Of a stretch of DNA of 64,000 bases, positions 1-7,123 are shown in pieces. The DNA is taken from assembly GCA_947631955.1 (NCBI GenBank), contig CANRNJ010000018.1, positions 1 to 64,000 on the forward strand, given 5' to 3'. Each line of letters begins with the position of its first letter. The first letter of the stretch is position 1. Under the pieces are notes generated by a model. That model saw only the letters and a program-made list of their open reading frames with translations, did not search any database and had not been told where the DNA came from. This DNA is from an uncultured Lachnospiraceae bacterium (GTDB taxonomy: Bacteria; Bacillota; Clostridia; Lachnospirales; Lachnospiraceae). The position numbers were made by a program, and so were the translations under genes.

Positions 1-5
1 AAAGA

Positions 6-51
6 AAAAAGTCTCGCAGCCGACCTGTTTATAGGGTCTGCGAGACTTTTT
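6..51. terminator. Hairpin terminator at the left edge
   Basis: A 14-bp perfect inverted repeat (AAAAAGTCTCGCAG pairing with CTGCGAGACTTTTT) encloses an 18-nt loop. It has A-runs on the left and T-runs on the right, so it can work in either direction. It probably ends a gene lying left of the window. Confidence 0.8.
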
Positions 52-97
52 GTTCTTTTCAACTGTCAAAGACAGGATTATACCATTTTTAATCATA

Positions 98-134
98 ATA
101 TGGCAACTTGCGCCTTAAATATGGCAGCCTGTGT
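98..134 (+). promoter_or_regulatory. Direct-repeat LytTR-type binding site
   Basis: Two copies of ATATGGCA(A/G)C(T/C)TG(C/T)G start at 98 and 119, so they are 21 bp apart (two helical turns) on the same face. They end just before the predicted -35 of the LytTR gene. LytTR regulators typically bind paired direct repeats with this spacing, so autoregulation is the likely meaning. The site assignment is inference from spacing and position. Confidence 0.6.
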
Positions 135-143
135 TTCTGTTGA

Positions 144-171
144 TTGCAAAAGAGAAAGTATAAGGTATAAT
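144..171 (+). promoter_or_regulatory. Sigma-70-type promoter for the LytTR-ABC operon
   Basis: TTGCAA (144-149), a 16-bp spacer and TATAAT (166-171) form a plausible promoter directly downstream of the LytTR direct repeats. The 5' leader then runs through a family A repeat to the first gene at 426. Confidence 0.5.
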
Positions 172-375
172 AACTCCAGAATCCGTCTGCTGCGCAGCCG
201 TCGTGCTGACGCACTTTAAGATTCTGTCGTTACCATATCAGGTGAAATCAAATGCTCGCTTTGCTCGCGCTTGATTTCCTGCTGATAAGGTATAATAAGC
301 GCAGGCTCAGCAGCTAGCGCTAAGAGAATTGCATTGCAATTCTCCCGGAATGATTTACGACATTGGCATCCGAGT
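172..375 (+). repeat. Family A palindromic repeats (REP-like), inside the leader of the LytTR operon
   Basis: This stretch holds a module with outer arms CAGAATC/GATTCTG, a module with outer arms GAAATCAA/TTGATTTC, and a hairpin GAGAATTG-CAT-TGCAATTCTC followed by CCCGGAATGATTTACG. The same modules recur at 9.1-9.6 kb, 13.7-14.1 kb and 27.7 kb, sometimes inverted. No protein is encoded here. Confidence 0.8.
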
Positions 376-425
376 GATTCTTCTGGATGTCAGCGATTTA
401 TGACACAGGTAAAGGAGCAGAAACA

Positions 426-866
426 TTGAAAGTAGAGATCAAAGTCGATGACAAAGCAGACGATCTGCATATTTTAGTCACCTGCAGGCATTTGACGCCG
501 GAGATTGAAAAGCTTCTGGAAACCCTGCGGATGATGGACCGTCAATTAACGGCAAAGAAAAACGGGGAAATATATCTGTTGGATATCGCGGAGGTCATTT
601 ATATAGAAAGCATCGACCGCAAGTGCTTTGTTTATACGCCGGACGAGATCTATGAATCCGATTTCCGCCTTTATGAACTGGAAAGGCAGCTTGAAGAGTT
701 CGGATTCCTGCGGGTGAGCAGATCCTTTTTGATCCATCTGCAGAAAGTACAATCCTTAAAAGCAGATATCAACCGAAAAATACGCATTACCATGTCTAAC
801 GGGGAACAGATCATTGCATCCAGACAATATGCGGATGAACTAAAAAAACGATTAGGAGTGATATGA
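426..866 (+). CDS. LytTR-domain DNA-binding regulator
   Basis: This is a small transcription factor of about 146 residues made almost entirely of a LytTR DNA-binding domain. The core is visible as IYLLDIAEVIYIES, then FLRVSRSFLIHL, and the C-terminal basic stretch RKIRITMSNGEQI. It has no receiver domain, so it is a stand-alone LytTR protein. I place the start at TTG 426 because AGGAG lies 8 nt upstream; an ATG at 387 in the same frame lacks such a site. It is the first gene of a tightly overlapping operon with a DUF3021 protein and an ABC exporter, a recurrent Firmicutes cassette in which the regulator controls its own operon. The inducing signal is unknown. Confidence 0.88.
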   Translation: MKVEIKVDDKADDLHILVTCRHLTPEIEKLLETLRMMDRQLTAKKNGEIYLLDIAEVIYIESIDRKCFVYTPDEIYESDFRLYELERQLEEFGFLRVSRSFLIHLQKVQSLKADINRKIRITMSNGEQIIASRQYADELKKRLGVI

Positions 867-1447
867 TCATGGAAGAAAAAAGAACGATCTTTGATTATCT
901 GGCGCAGGTGATGATCATATTTGGTTTTACCACGCTGATACTGAACATTTTCTGTCTTGCGTTTGGAGCCTCCGCAAAAGATATTTCGGCGATCTTTGCA
1001 CTGGGCGCGCAAGGCATCCCGGCAGGCATCTCTTTTCAGTTTTTGTGCGTTTCTGCCTTGCTTACCGGAGCGCGTTACGTTTTCTTTACAGACAGGATCA
1101 TCAAAAAAATGCCCGTCTGGCTGCGATGCATTTGTATGTTGACTTGTGCGGTCATTCTGATTGCAGCTTTTATCATCCGGTTCCACTGGTTCCCGGCCGG
1201 TATGTGGCAGCCGTGGCTCATGTTTTTCCTCTGCTTCGGCATCTGCTTTACCGGAAGCTGCCTTTTTGTGACGCTGAAGGAAAAAGCGGAAAACAAACGT
1301 ATGGAGGAAGCCTTACGGCGCTTGAAAGAAAAACCGGAAACCAAGCGCACGGAGGAAGCCTTACAGCACCTGAAGGAAAAACCGGAAAACAAACGCACGA
1401 AGGAAGCCTTACGGCGCTTGAAGGAAACGGAGGAAACTAAAAAATGA
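863..1447 (+). CDS. DUF3021 family membrane protein with C-terminal tandem repeats
   Basis: This is a membrane protein with about four hydrophobic helices in residues 12-135, matching the DUF3021 pattern of proteins encoded after stand-alone LytTR regulators. In related cassettes it is thought to restrain the regulator at the membrane; for this gene that is inference. The start ATG overlaps the previous stop (ATGA) and AGGAG lies just upstream; ATG 869 is an alternative. Unusually, the C-terminal tail (from about residue 138) has a 16-residue charged unit, roughly LKEKPENKRTEEALRR, repeated three times plus a partial copy. The repeat is also a 48-bp DNA tandem repeat near 1278-1437, so copy number may vary between strains. 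Confidence 0.8.
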   Translation: MIMEEKRTIFDYLAQVMIIFGFTTLILNIFCLAFGASAKDISAIFALGAQGIPAGISFQFLCVSALLTGARYVFFTDRIIKKMPVWLRCICMLTCAVILIAAFIIRFHWFPAGMWQPWLMFFLCFGICFTGSCLFVTLKEKAENKRMEEALRRLKEKPETKRTEEALQHLKEKPENKRTKEALRRLKETEETKK

Positions 1448-2343
1448 AGGATTGTATCAAAGCCGACGGGCTGACGGTCAGATTTTCGGATGTTCTGGTT
1501 TTAGACCATCTTTCCTTTGAAGTGCCGGAAGGCATGATCTTTGGTCTGCTCGGTCCGTCCGGCGCAGGCAAGACCACGCTGATCAAGGTGCTGACAGGAC
1601 AGCTTTGCCAGAATGAAGGAGAGGCGCAGCTTTTCGGAAAAGACACCCGAAGATTAACGGCGGCGGAGCACAGGAGTATCGGCGCTATGATGGATAACTA
1701 TGGTTTGTATGAGCGTCTGTCCGTTTATGAAAATCTGTCTTTCTACGCGGATATTTACGGTGTTTCCCACCGGGTGATCCCGGACATCTTAAAGAGCATC
1801 GGGCTGTACGATGCCCGCAGGACCGCCGTTTCAAAGCTATCCAAGGGAATGACGAACCGGCTTTCGCTGGCGAGGGCGCTCATGAACAATGCCAGACTGC
1901 TTTTCTTAGATGAGCCGACCTCCGGACTGGATCCGGCCACGACAAGGGAGATACACGATGTTTTGCTCGATCAGAGAAAAAAAGGCACCACGATTTTTCT
2001 GACCACTCATAATATGTTTGAGGCGGAAAGCATCTGCGATCATGTCATTCTGCTGCACAAGGGCAGCATCATAGAACAGGGAAAACCGTCGGATATATGC
2101 AGGAGATACGATCACCAGAACAAACTGCATATCACGCTTACGGACGGTACGGAACTGACACTGGACAATAACGGCGCCTCCGCACCTGCGGTCAATGAAT
2201 ATCTGGAGCAGAACCGGATCCGTTCCATCCATTCTTCCGAGCCGACACTGGAAACGGTTTTCATTGAACTGACAGGAACAGGACTGATGGCAGACGCGGA
2301 TTTGAGATTTGCGCCGCCCCGCCGCGAGAACGCTCCGAAATGA
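1444..2343 (+). CDS. ABC transporter ATP-binding protein
   Basis: This is the nucleotide-binding subunit of an ABC exporter that pairs with the permease encoded next. Walker A is GPSGAGKTT (about residues 38-46), the signature is LSKGMTNRLSLARAL, Walker B is LLFLDEPTSGLD and the H-loop is in TTHNM. The start overlaps the DUF3021 stop by 4 bp. The normal family ending is reached near ETVFIELTG; the last 20 or so residues (starting GLMADADLRFAPP) are encoded by a family B repeat rather than by family sequence. The substrate is unknown; the LytTR context suggests a peptide or drug export function. Confidence 0.93.
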   Translation: MKDCIKADGLTVRFSDVLVLDHLSFEVPEGMIFGLLGPSGAGKTTLIKVLTGQLCQNEGEAQLFGKDTRRLTAAEHRSIGAMMDNYGLYERLSVYENLSFYADIYGVSHRVIPDILKSIGLYDARRTAVSKLSKGMTNRLSLARALMNNARLLFLDEPTSGLDPATTREIHDVLLDQRKKGTTIFLTTHNMFEAESICDHVILLHKGSIIEQGKPSDICRRYDHQNKLHITLTDGTELTLDNNGASAPAVNEYLEQNRIRSIHSSEPTLETVFIELTGTGLMADADLRFAPPRRENAPK

Positions 2344-2351
2344 GGATCAAC
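2281..2351 (+). repeat. Family B leader element, 5'-truncated copy
   Basis: The sequence from GGCAGACGCGGATTTGAG to ACGCTCCGAAATGAGGAT matches the 3' two-thirds of the family B element at 9.0 and 32.4 kb. It keeps the TTGAG-loop hairpin and the CGCTCCG tail but lacks the first stem. It lies in the end of the ABC ATPase gene and supplies the GAGG ribosome binding site of the permease. Confidence 0.7.
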
Positions 2352-3044
2352 ATGAAAAATACAATTACCATTTTCAAAAAACAGATCAAAGATACCCTGC
2401 GGAATAAGACGGTGCTGATCCAGTTCCTGATGTTTCCGGTAATGACCCTTATTATGAACAATACCGTAAAGATCCCGGATATGCCGGAAAATTTTTTCGT
2501 AAATCTATTCGCTGCGATGTACATAGGCATGGCGCCCCTGACAAGCATCGCCGCTGTGATTTCGGAGGAAAAAGAAAAAAATACCCTGCGCGTTCTGATC
2601 ATGTCCAACGTAAGACCCTGTGAGTATCTGCTGGGGATCGGCAGCTATGTGTGGCTTGCCTGCATGACCGGAAGTCTGGTCATCTGCATATCCGGTCATT
2701 ATGACCGGAAAACGGGTCTGCTCTTCATGGGCATTATGGCGGTCGGGATTCTCATTTCGCTTTTGATCGGGGCGGTCATAGGGATCGGAAGCCGGACGCA
2801 GATGATGGCGACTTCCATCACCGTCCCCGTTATGATGATTTTTTCTTTTCTCCCCATGCTGTCGCTGTTTAACGGCACGGTTGCAAAAATAGCAAGATTT
2901 GTATATTCTGAACAGATCAGCCGGATGCTCGGCAGCATAGACAGTTTGGAGTTTACCGCTGAAAGAGCGGGCATTATCGGAGTCAATATCTGCATTGCAG
3001 TCCTTGCATTTATGGCGGCGTTTCGAAAGTGCAATCTGGCATAG
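2352..3044 (+). CDS. ABC-2 type transporter permease
   Basis: This is a permease of about 230 residues with six predicted membrane helices. The conserved cytoplasmic stretch AVISEEKEKNTLRVLIMSN is typical of ABC-2 exporters. It would form the channel for the ATPase encoded just upstream. I favour ATG 2352 because GAGG sits 6 nt before it, although ATG 2340 overlaps the ATPase stop and is also possible. It is the last gene of the LytTR operon and converges on larE, with only about 20 bp between the two stop codons. The substrate cannot be deduced. Confidence 0.88.
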   Translation: MKNTITIFKKQIKDTLRNKTVLIQFLMFPVMTLIMNNTVKIPDMPENFFVNLFAAMYIGMAPLTSIAAVISEEKEKNTLRVLIMSNVRPCEYLLGIGSYVWLACMTGSLVICISGHYDRKTGLLFMGIMAVGILISLLIGAVIGIGSRTQMMATSITVPVMMIFSFLPMLSLFNGTVAKIARFVYSEQISRMLGSIDSLEFTAERAGIIGVNICIAVLAFMAAFRKCNLA

Positions 3045-3064
3045 CAGGGCGCATACAGGAGGGA

Positions 3065-3889
3065 TCAGACTGTTTTATCCAAGGTCCTGTTCATGCTTCC
3101 CGTCTGATAACCGCCCAAATCCAAAGTGACATACACGAATCCGAGTTCATGGAGATACCGATCGACCCGCTCGGAGATGTCCGGCCGGATCATTTTATCA
3201 AATTCCGCGCGGTCGATTTCGATCCTTGCCATATTTCCGTGAACACGCACGCGCACCTGATGAAATCCCAAGTCGAGGAGCAGCTGTTCGGCGCGGTCCA
3301 CCATGGAAAGTTTTTCCTCGCTTATCGTTTCGCCGTAGACAAACCGCGACGCCAGACAGGCGAACGACTGCTTATTCCATGTAGGCAGCCCCATTTCTTC
3401 GGACAGTTTGCGGATATCGGCTTTGGTCAGCCCCGCTTCCCGCAGCGGACTTTTTATATCCAATTCCGCGACTGCGGCCAGACCGGGCCTGTAATCGCCG
3501 TTATCATCTATATTGGAGCCTTCGGCGACGTAGGCCATTCCCTGCTCTTCAGCGATCTTTTTTATTTTTGTAAAAAGTTCGCGTTTGCACAGATAACAGC
3601 GGTTTTTGGGATTCTGGCGAAAGCCTTCTATCGATAACTCTTCCGAATCGACAAGGATCTGCCGGATGCCCGCCGCCTTACAAAAATCGACTGCCTCGTC
3701 AAGTTCTCTCTTGGGAAAAGAGCAGGAACGGGCCGTAACTGCTATCACAGAGTCCCCCAGTACATCCTGTGCGGTCTTTAACAGAAAGGTTGAATCGACA
3801 CCCGAAGAAAAAGCCACCGCCACGCTTCCCAGACAGCGGAGATAATTTTCCAAGCGTTCTTTTTTTTCATGTAAAGCGTCCATATGCAC
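3065..3889 (-). CDS. larE: LarE, sulfurtransferase of nickel-pincer cofactor synthesis (three-cysteine type)
   Basis: LarE converts the two carboxyl groups of the pyridinium mononucleotide intermediate into thioacids, using ATP. The N-terminal PP-loop is SSGVDST (residues 28-34). C98 and C101 lie in RCYLCK, and C178 lies in ACLASR. The one-cysteine LarE of Lactobacillus sacrifices its own cysteine sulfur. The three-cysteine form studied from Thermotoga binds a [4Fe-4S] cluster and can turn over, so this enzyme is probably the cluster-dependent kind. It is the last gene of the larB-larC-larE operon; about 48 bp separate it from larC. Its length (274 residues) is normal for the family. Confidence 0.93.
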   Translation of the reverse strand: MHMDALHEKKERLENYLRCLGSVAVAFSSGVDSTFLLKTAQDVLGDSVIAVTARSCSFPKRELDEAVDFCKAAGIRQILVDSEELSIEGFRQNPKNRCYLCKRELFTKIKKIAEEQGMAYVAEGSNIDDNGDYRPGLAAVAELDIKSPLREAGLTKADIRKLSEEMGLPTWNKQSFACLASRFVYGETISEEKLSMVDRAEQLLLDLGFHQVRVRVHGNMARIEIDRAEFDKMIRPDISERVDRYLHELGFVYVTLDLGGYQTGSMNRTLDKTV

Positions 3890-3937
3890 AACTCCCCGGC
3901 TTTATGATTTCTTCTTATACTTTGTTTTTACTTCTCT

Positions 3938-5233
3938 TCATTGCTTTTCTTTATTTCTGCTTATATTTATGAGCCCGGCCGCTTCCCGGATACTGATATC
4001 CTGCTCTTTTGCGATGCGCGCCAGATCTTCATACTCATATTTCGCCCTTGCCGTCCCGTACCCCGACACGTTCTTTCTGCGGACCTCTCCATACGGGGTC
4101 ATGACATGCTCGATGTCCCGTTCCAGAACATAGCGCTGCGTCAGCGTTTCCCGCACGCCGATGGTAGTCGTATGCTTGAACAAAAGCCTCAGCATATTCT
4201 CTCTATCCTGTTCGCTGCACATGACGCGGATCAAGGTTCCCGGCCGGGATTTTTTCATGCCGATCGGCACCGTATACACTTCTTTGGCGCCTCCCTCAAA
4301 CAATCGTTCCATCGCAAACGACACTTCCTCGGCGGTCATATCGTCCACATTGCAGGACAGTTCGGACACCACATCCGTTTTATCGCGGATGTCCCCCAGC
4401 AGCGCACGGACACAGTTTGCAGCTTCAAAATCTTTCTTTCCCATGCCGTACCCGATGGCCTGCGTCTTCATAACAGGCATCCCGCCGAAACGAGTGGCAA
4501 AATATTTCAAGAGCGCCGCCCCTGTCGGCGTACACAGCTCACCTTCGACACCGCCGCCATAGATTGGAACATCCCGAAGGATATAGGCCACAGCCGGAGC
4601 GGGAACCGGCAGGATCCCGTGGGCGCATCTGACTTGGCCGCTGCCCACATGAACAGGCGACACAACGACCTCCTGCGGCGCGATCTCATTCATCAGCAGA
4701 CAAACGGCCGTGACATCGGCAATGGCATCCATGGCGCCCACTTCGTGAAAATGGATTTCCGTCACAGGCACGCCGTGCACATGACTCTCCGCCGCGGCGA
4801 TCATATGATAAACGGCCAGAACGTCATTCAAAACTTTTTCCGGTATTTTCAGGCAGGAAACGATCCGCTCTATGTCCGCCATGGAACGATGGAGATGCCC
4901 GTGCCCGTGATGCCCGTGCTCTCCGTCTGCCCCGTGTCCATGTTCCGCGTGCTCTCCGTCTGCTCCGTGTCCATGTTCCGCGTGCTCTCCGTCTGCTCCG
5001 TGTCCATGTTCCGCGTGCTCTGCGTCTTCTTCCCCGCCATGGATCTTAACCGACATATGGGTGCCTATGATCCCGCATTTTACGGATCTTTCTTTTGTAA
5101 AACGAACCCCCGGAATGGCCAGTTCATTCAATCGTTCGACAAACACATCCGGCTCCGGGAGCAGTTCCGCAAGAGCCGCCGTCAGCATATCGCCTGCCGC
5201 GCCCATCCCGCAGTCCAAATATAATATCCTCAT
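3938..5233 (-). CDS. larC: LarC, nickel insertase of nickel-pincer cofactor synthesis
   Basis: LarC inserts nickel into the bis-thiolated pincer nucleotide (a CTP-dependent cyclometallase). The frame is continuous for 431 residues and starts LYLDCGMGAAGDM; in Lactobacillus plantarum the protein is made from two frames by ribosomal frameshifting, which is not needed here. Residues about 65-116 form a histidine-rich segment in which the 11-residue unit AEHGHGADGEH is repeated three times and followed by GHHGHGHLH. This is probably a nickel store. The repeat is also a 33-bp DNA tandem repeat near 4915-5030. The start overlaps the larB stop (ATGA), which indicates translational coupling. Confidence 0.95.
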   Translation of the reverse strand: MRILYLDCGMGAAGDMLTAALAELLPEPDVFVERLNELAIPGVRFTKERSVKCGIIGTHMSVKIHGGEEDAEHAEHGHGADGEHAEHGHGADGEHAEHGHGADGEHGHHGHGHLHRSMADIERIVSCLKIPEKVLNDVLAVYHMIAAAESHVHGVPVTEIHFHEVGAMDAIADVTAVCLLMNEIAPQEVVVSPVHVGSGQVRCAHGILPVPAPAVAYILRDVPIYGGGVEGELCTPTGAALLKYFATRFGGMPVMKTQAIGYGMGKKDFEAANCVRALLGDIRDKTDVVSELSCNVDDMTAEEVSFAMERLFEGGAKEVYTVPIGMKKSRPGTLIRVMCSEQDRENMLRLLFKHTTTIGVRETLTQRYVLERDIEHVMTPYGEVRRKNVSGYGTARAKYEYEDLARIAKEQDISIREAAGLINISRNKEKQ

Positions 5234-5985
5234 TTTCGGACCTCCATATGATTGATCATGCCCGCAAGGTATCCGGCGCCAAAACCGTTATCGATATTGA
5301 CGACCGATACGCCGCTGGCACATGAGTTGAGCATCGACAGCAGCGCCGACAGGCCGTGGAACGACGCCCCGTATCCGACACTGGTCGGCACGGCGATCAC
5401 AGGACAATCGGCCAGACCGCCGATCACGCTTGCAAGAGCGCCTTCCATGCCTGCGATCGCAATGATAACACTCGCGCTCATGATCTCGTCCTTATGGGCC
5501 AAAAGCCGATGCAGCCCGGCGACGCCGACATCATACAAGCGCGTCACGGCGTTTCCCAAAAACTCCGCCGTGAGAGCCGCCTCCTCCGCGACGGGAACGT
5601 CGCTCGTACCTCCCGTCGCGACCACAATGCTGCCGATTCCGTCCGGCTGCGGCATTTCCCCCGCGAGAGCGATCCCGCAGTCTTCGTGATAAACGATCGG
5701 ATGCGCCGCAGCTATTTTACTAGCGGAATCAGGATCGACTCTGGTGATCAGGATACGGTCCTGTCCGTTTTTCTTCATGGTTTCCATGATCCCGATGATC
5801 TGTCCGGGCGTTTTGCCCGCCCCATATATAACCTCCGGAATCCCCTGCCGCACTCTGCGGTGCAGATCGACCTTGGCATAGCCGATATCTTCAAAAGGCT
5901 CCTTCTTTAGTTTCAGAAGGGCGTCGTCCACGGTCATGGTGCCGTCATGGACCGCCTCCAGTATTTCTTTTGCCTCGCTTTTCAT
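5230..5985 (-). CDS. larB: LarB, nicotinate adenine dinucleotide carboxylase/hydrolase
   Basis: LarB starts nickel-pincer nucleotide synthesis by carboxylating nicotinic acid adenine dinucleotide at C5 and releasing AMP. The 251-residue frame shows the PurE-like segments VVATGGTSDVPVAEEA and AGMEGALASVIGGL, and PVIAVPTSVGYGASFHGL. I chose ATG 5985 because GGAGG lies 6 nt upstream; a longer frame upstream would run into the preceding gene. It is followed by larC with a 4-bp overlap and by larE. No larA (lactate racemase) is in the window, so the cofactor must serve a LarA homologue encoded elsewhere. Confidence 0.94.
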   Translation of the reverse strand: MKSEAKEILEAVHDGTMTVDDALLKLKKEPFEDIGYAKVDLHRRVRQGIPEVIYGAGKTPGQIIGIMETMKKNGQDRILITRVDPDSASKIAAAHPIVYHEDCGIALAGEMPQPDGIGSIVVATGGTSDVPVAEEAALTAEFLGNAVTRLYDVGVAGLHRLLAHKDEIMSASVIIAIAGMEGALASVIGGLADCPVIAVPTSVGYGASFHGLSALLSMLNSCASGVSVVNIDNGFGAGYLAGMINHMEVRK

Positions 5986-6005
5986 GCCGTTCCTCCGCGG
6001 CGGAT

Positions 6006-6329
6006 CTATTGATCCGTTTTTCTTTTCCAGAGCGCCAGCCTTACGACCCCTCGCGGATCTTTTACCAGAAGGATGGCCAGCCATATAAGCAGCCCCAGCG
6101 CAACAGCCGTCAGACCCAGATAAAAATCATTGAGCATAGCAGCCGGATCCGGCGCAAAATAAGCGTTGGAAAGTTCTGCATACTCAAACACAGCGTCCAC
6201 AAACCACATGAGGGATGCGCCCCAGTATATCAGGCAGAGTGTCCCGATCTTCATATCGTTTTTCGGTGCGGTGGCATACCATATGACCGTACATATGATT
6301 GCCGCAAAAACCGTGGTCAACAGCGTCAT
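6006..6329 (-). CDS. Small three-helix membrane protein upstream of larB
   Basis: This 107-residue protein of unknown function has three hydrophobic segments (about residues 1-20, 27-47 and 70-90) and a basic C-terminus ending KRKTDQ. Its stop is 20 bp from the larB start and its start is 12 bp after the stop of another small membrane-protein gene. All three are therefore probably co-transcribed. The middle contains several acidic and aromatic residues (WFVDAVFEYAEL). A role linked to nickel or to the membrane side of the lar pathway is possible but unproven; I see no known transporter motif. Confidence 0.7.
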   Translation of the reverse strand: MTLLTTVFAAIICTVIWYATAPKNDMKIGTLCLIYWGASLMWFVDAVFEYAELSNAYFAPDPAAMLNDFYLGLTAVALGLLIWLAILLVKDPRGVVRLALWKRKTDQ

Positions 6330-6341
6330 ACCGCTCCTCCT

Positions 6342-6752
6342 TTACTGCCTGCCGGGCGTCTTCTTCCACGCTCTCTTCTCAATTATCGACGCTGCGCCTG
6401 CCATGCCCGCCCATACGATCGTTACGAGCGCCGCCATGGCAACGCCGACAGTCGTCATCTCATGCACCATTGCAGCTGCATCCGCAGGATTTCCTGCCGC
6501 GGTAAGAAACGGGAACCACGGCGTCACTTCCCCGTGCCAGACGTGCTCCAGAGCAAGCAGAGCGGAACCTCCCCACAGCATATTGTTAAGCCACTTCATT
6601 TTATGGGAAAAAGGAATCTTCTCCACCATCTCGACCCCTGCGCCGTCCAACGCCGTTTCCGTACCTGCCGACTCTTTCTCCTTACATTCTACTGCCTTTG
6701 TCACGATCGTTGAAATGACTGCCTCCGCAGTCGGAACCAAAAAACATGCCAT
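6342..6752 (-). CDS. Small membrane protein, first gene of the lar operon
   Basis: This is a conserved-looking 136-residue protein of unknown function. I start it at ATG 6752, which has AGGAGG at 8-nt spacing. It begins MACFLVPTAEAVI, has a charged stretch, a hydrophobic segment with two histidines (GGSALLALEHVWHGE) and a final helix around residues 100-125 (TTVGVAMAALVTIVWAG). It directly precedes the 107-residue membrane protein and larB. The His and Glu residues in a membrane segment could bind metal, but that is speculation. The pair may be an undescribed companion of the lar genes. Confidence 0.68.
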   Translation of the reverse strand: MACFLVPTAEAVISTIVTKAVECKEKESAGTETALDGAGVEMVEKIPFSHKMKWLNNMLWGGSALLALEHVWHGEVTPWFPFLTAAGNPADAAAMVHEMTTVGVAMAALVTIVWAGMAGAASIIEKRAWKKTPGRQ

Positions 6753-6784
6753 TTTTTTGTCCTCCTTTGATTTTATTGGCCGGT

Positions 6785-6819
6785 CAGCGTATATCTGTAA
6801 ATAAAAAAAATACACGCTG
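6785..6819 (-). promoter_or_regulatory. Inverted repeat in the lar operon leader
   Basis: CAGCGTATAT and its approximate complement ATACACGCTG flank an A-rich centre, about 30 bp upstream of the AGGAGG of the first lar-operon gene. It could be an operator or a leader hairpin. It does not match the NikR operator I know. Confidence 0.35.
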
Positions 6820-7072
6820 CCTCTCTTCAGAGAAAACGTATACCTTCCTAGTACACTTTGAATAACTCACAACAATGTTACAAATGATCTAAACGCTTCC
6901 GCGCTGTGCCCGGCTTCCTGCCGACGTTATTTATACTATACACAGTATTTCTGCCGCTGTCAACTGCGGCGTTTCTCAAAGTCGGCTCTCTCGAAGCCGG
7001 TTCTGCAAAAATACTGTTAAGCAACAGTGGATGCTCCCTTGGCCAAATTCTGCGGCACATATTGCAAAAAGA

Positions 7073-7101
7073 AAAAAGGCCCGCAAGCACAGGCCTTTTT
7101 G
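7073..7101 (-). terminator. Terminator of the Rpn-type nuclease gene
   Basis: AAAAAGGCC and GGCCTTTTT form a compact hairpin with T-runs on both strands, 22 bp past the stop of the gene at 7124. Confidence 0.8.
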
Positions 7102-7123
7102 AAATTCTGGGCTGCCTTTTATA

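Noticed and set aside
3941-5224. Long plus-strand open frame opposite larC
   Set aside because: It is the antisense shadow of a well-recognised gene and matches no family; the same holds for long frames opposite larB, thrS, the GH2 gene and the hybrid kinase.
6785-6819. NikR-type nickel operator before the lar operon
   Set aside because: The inverted repeat does not match the known GTATGA-type half-sites; kept only as an unassigned inverted repeat.
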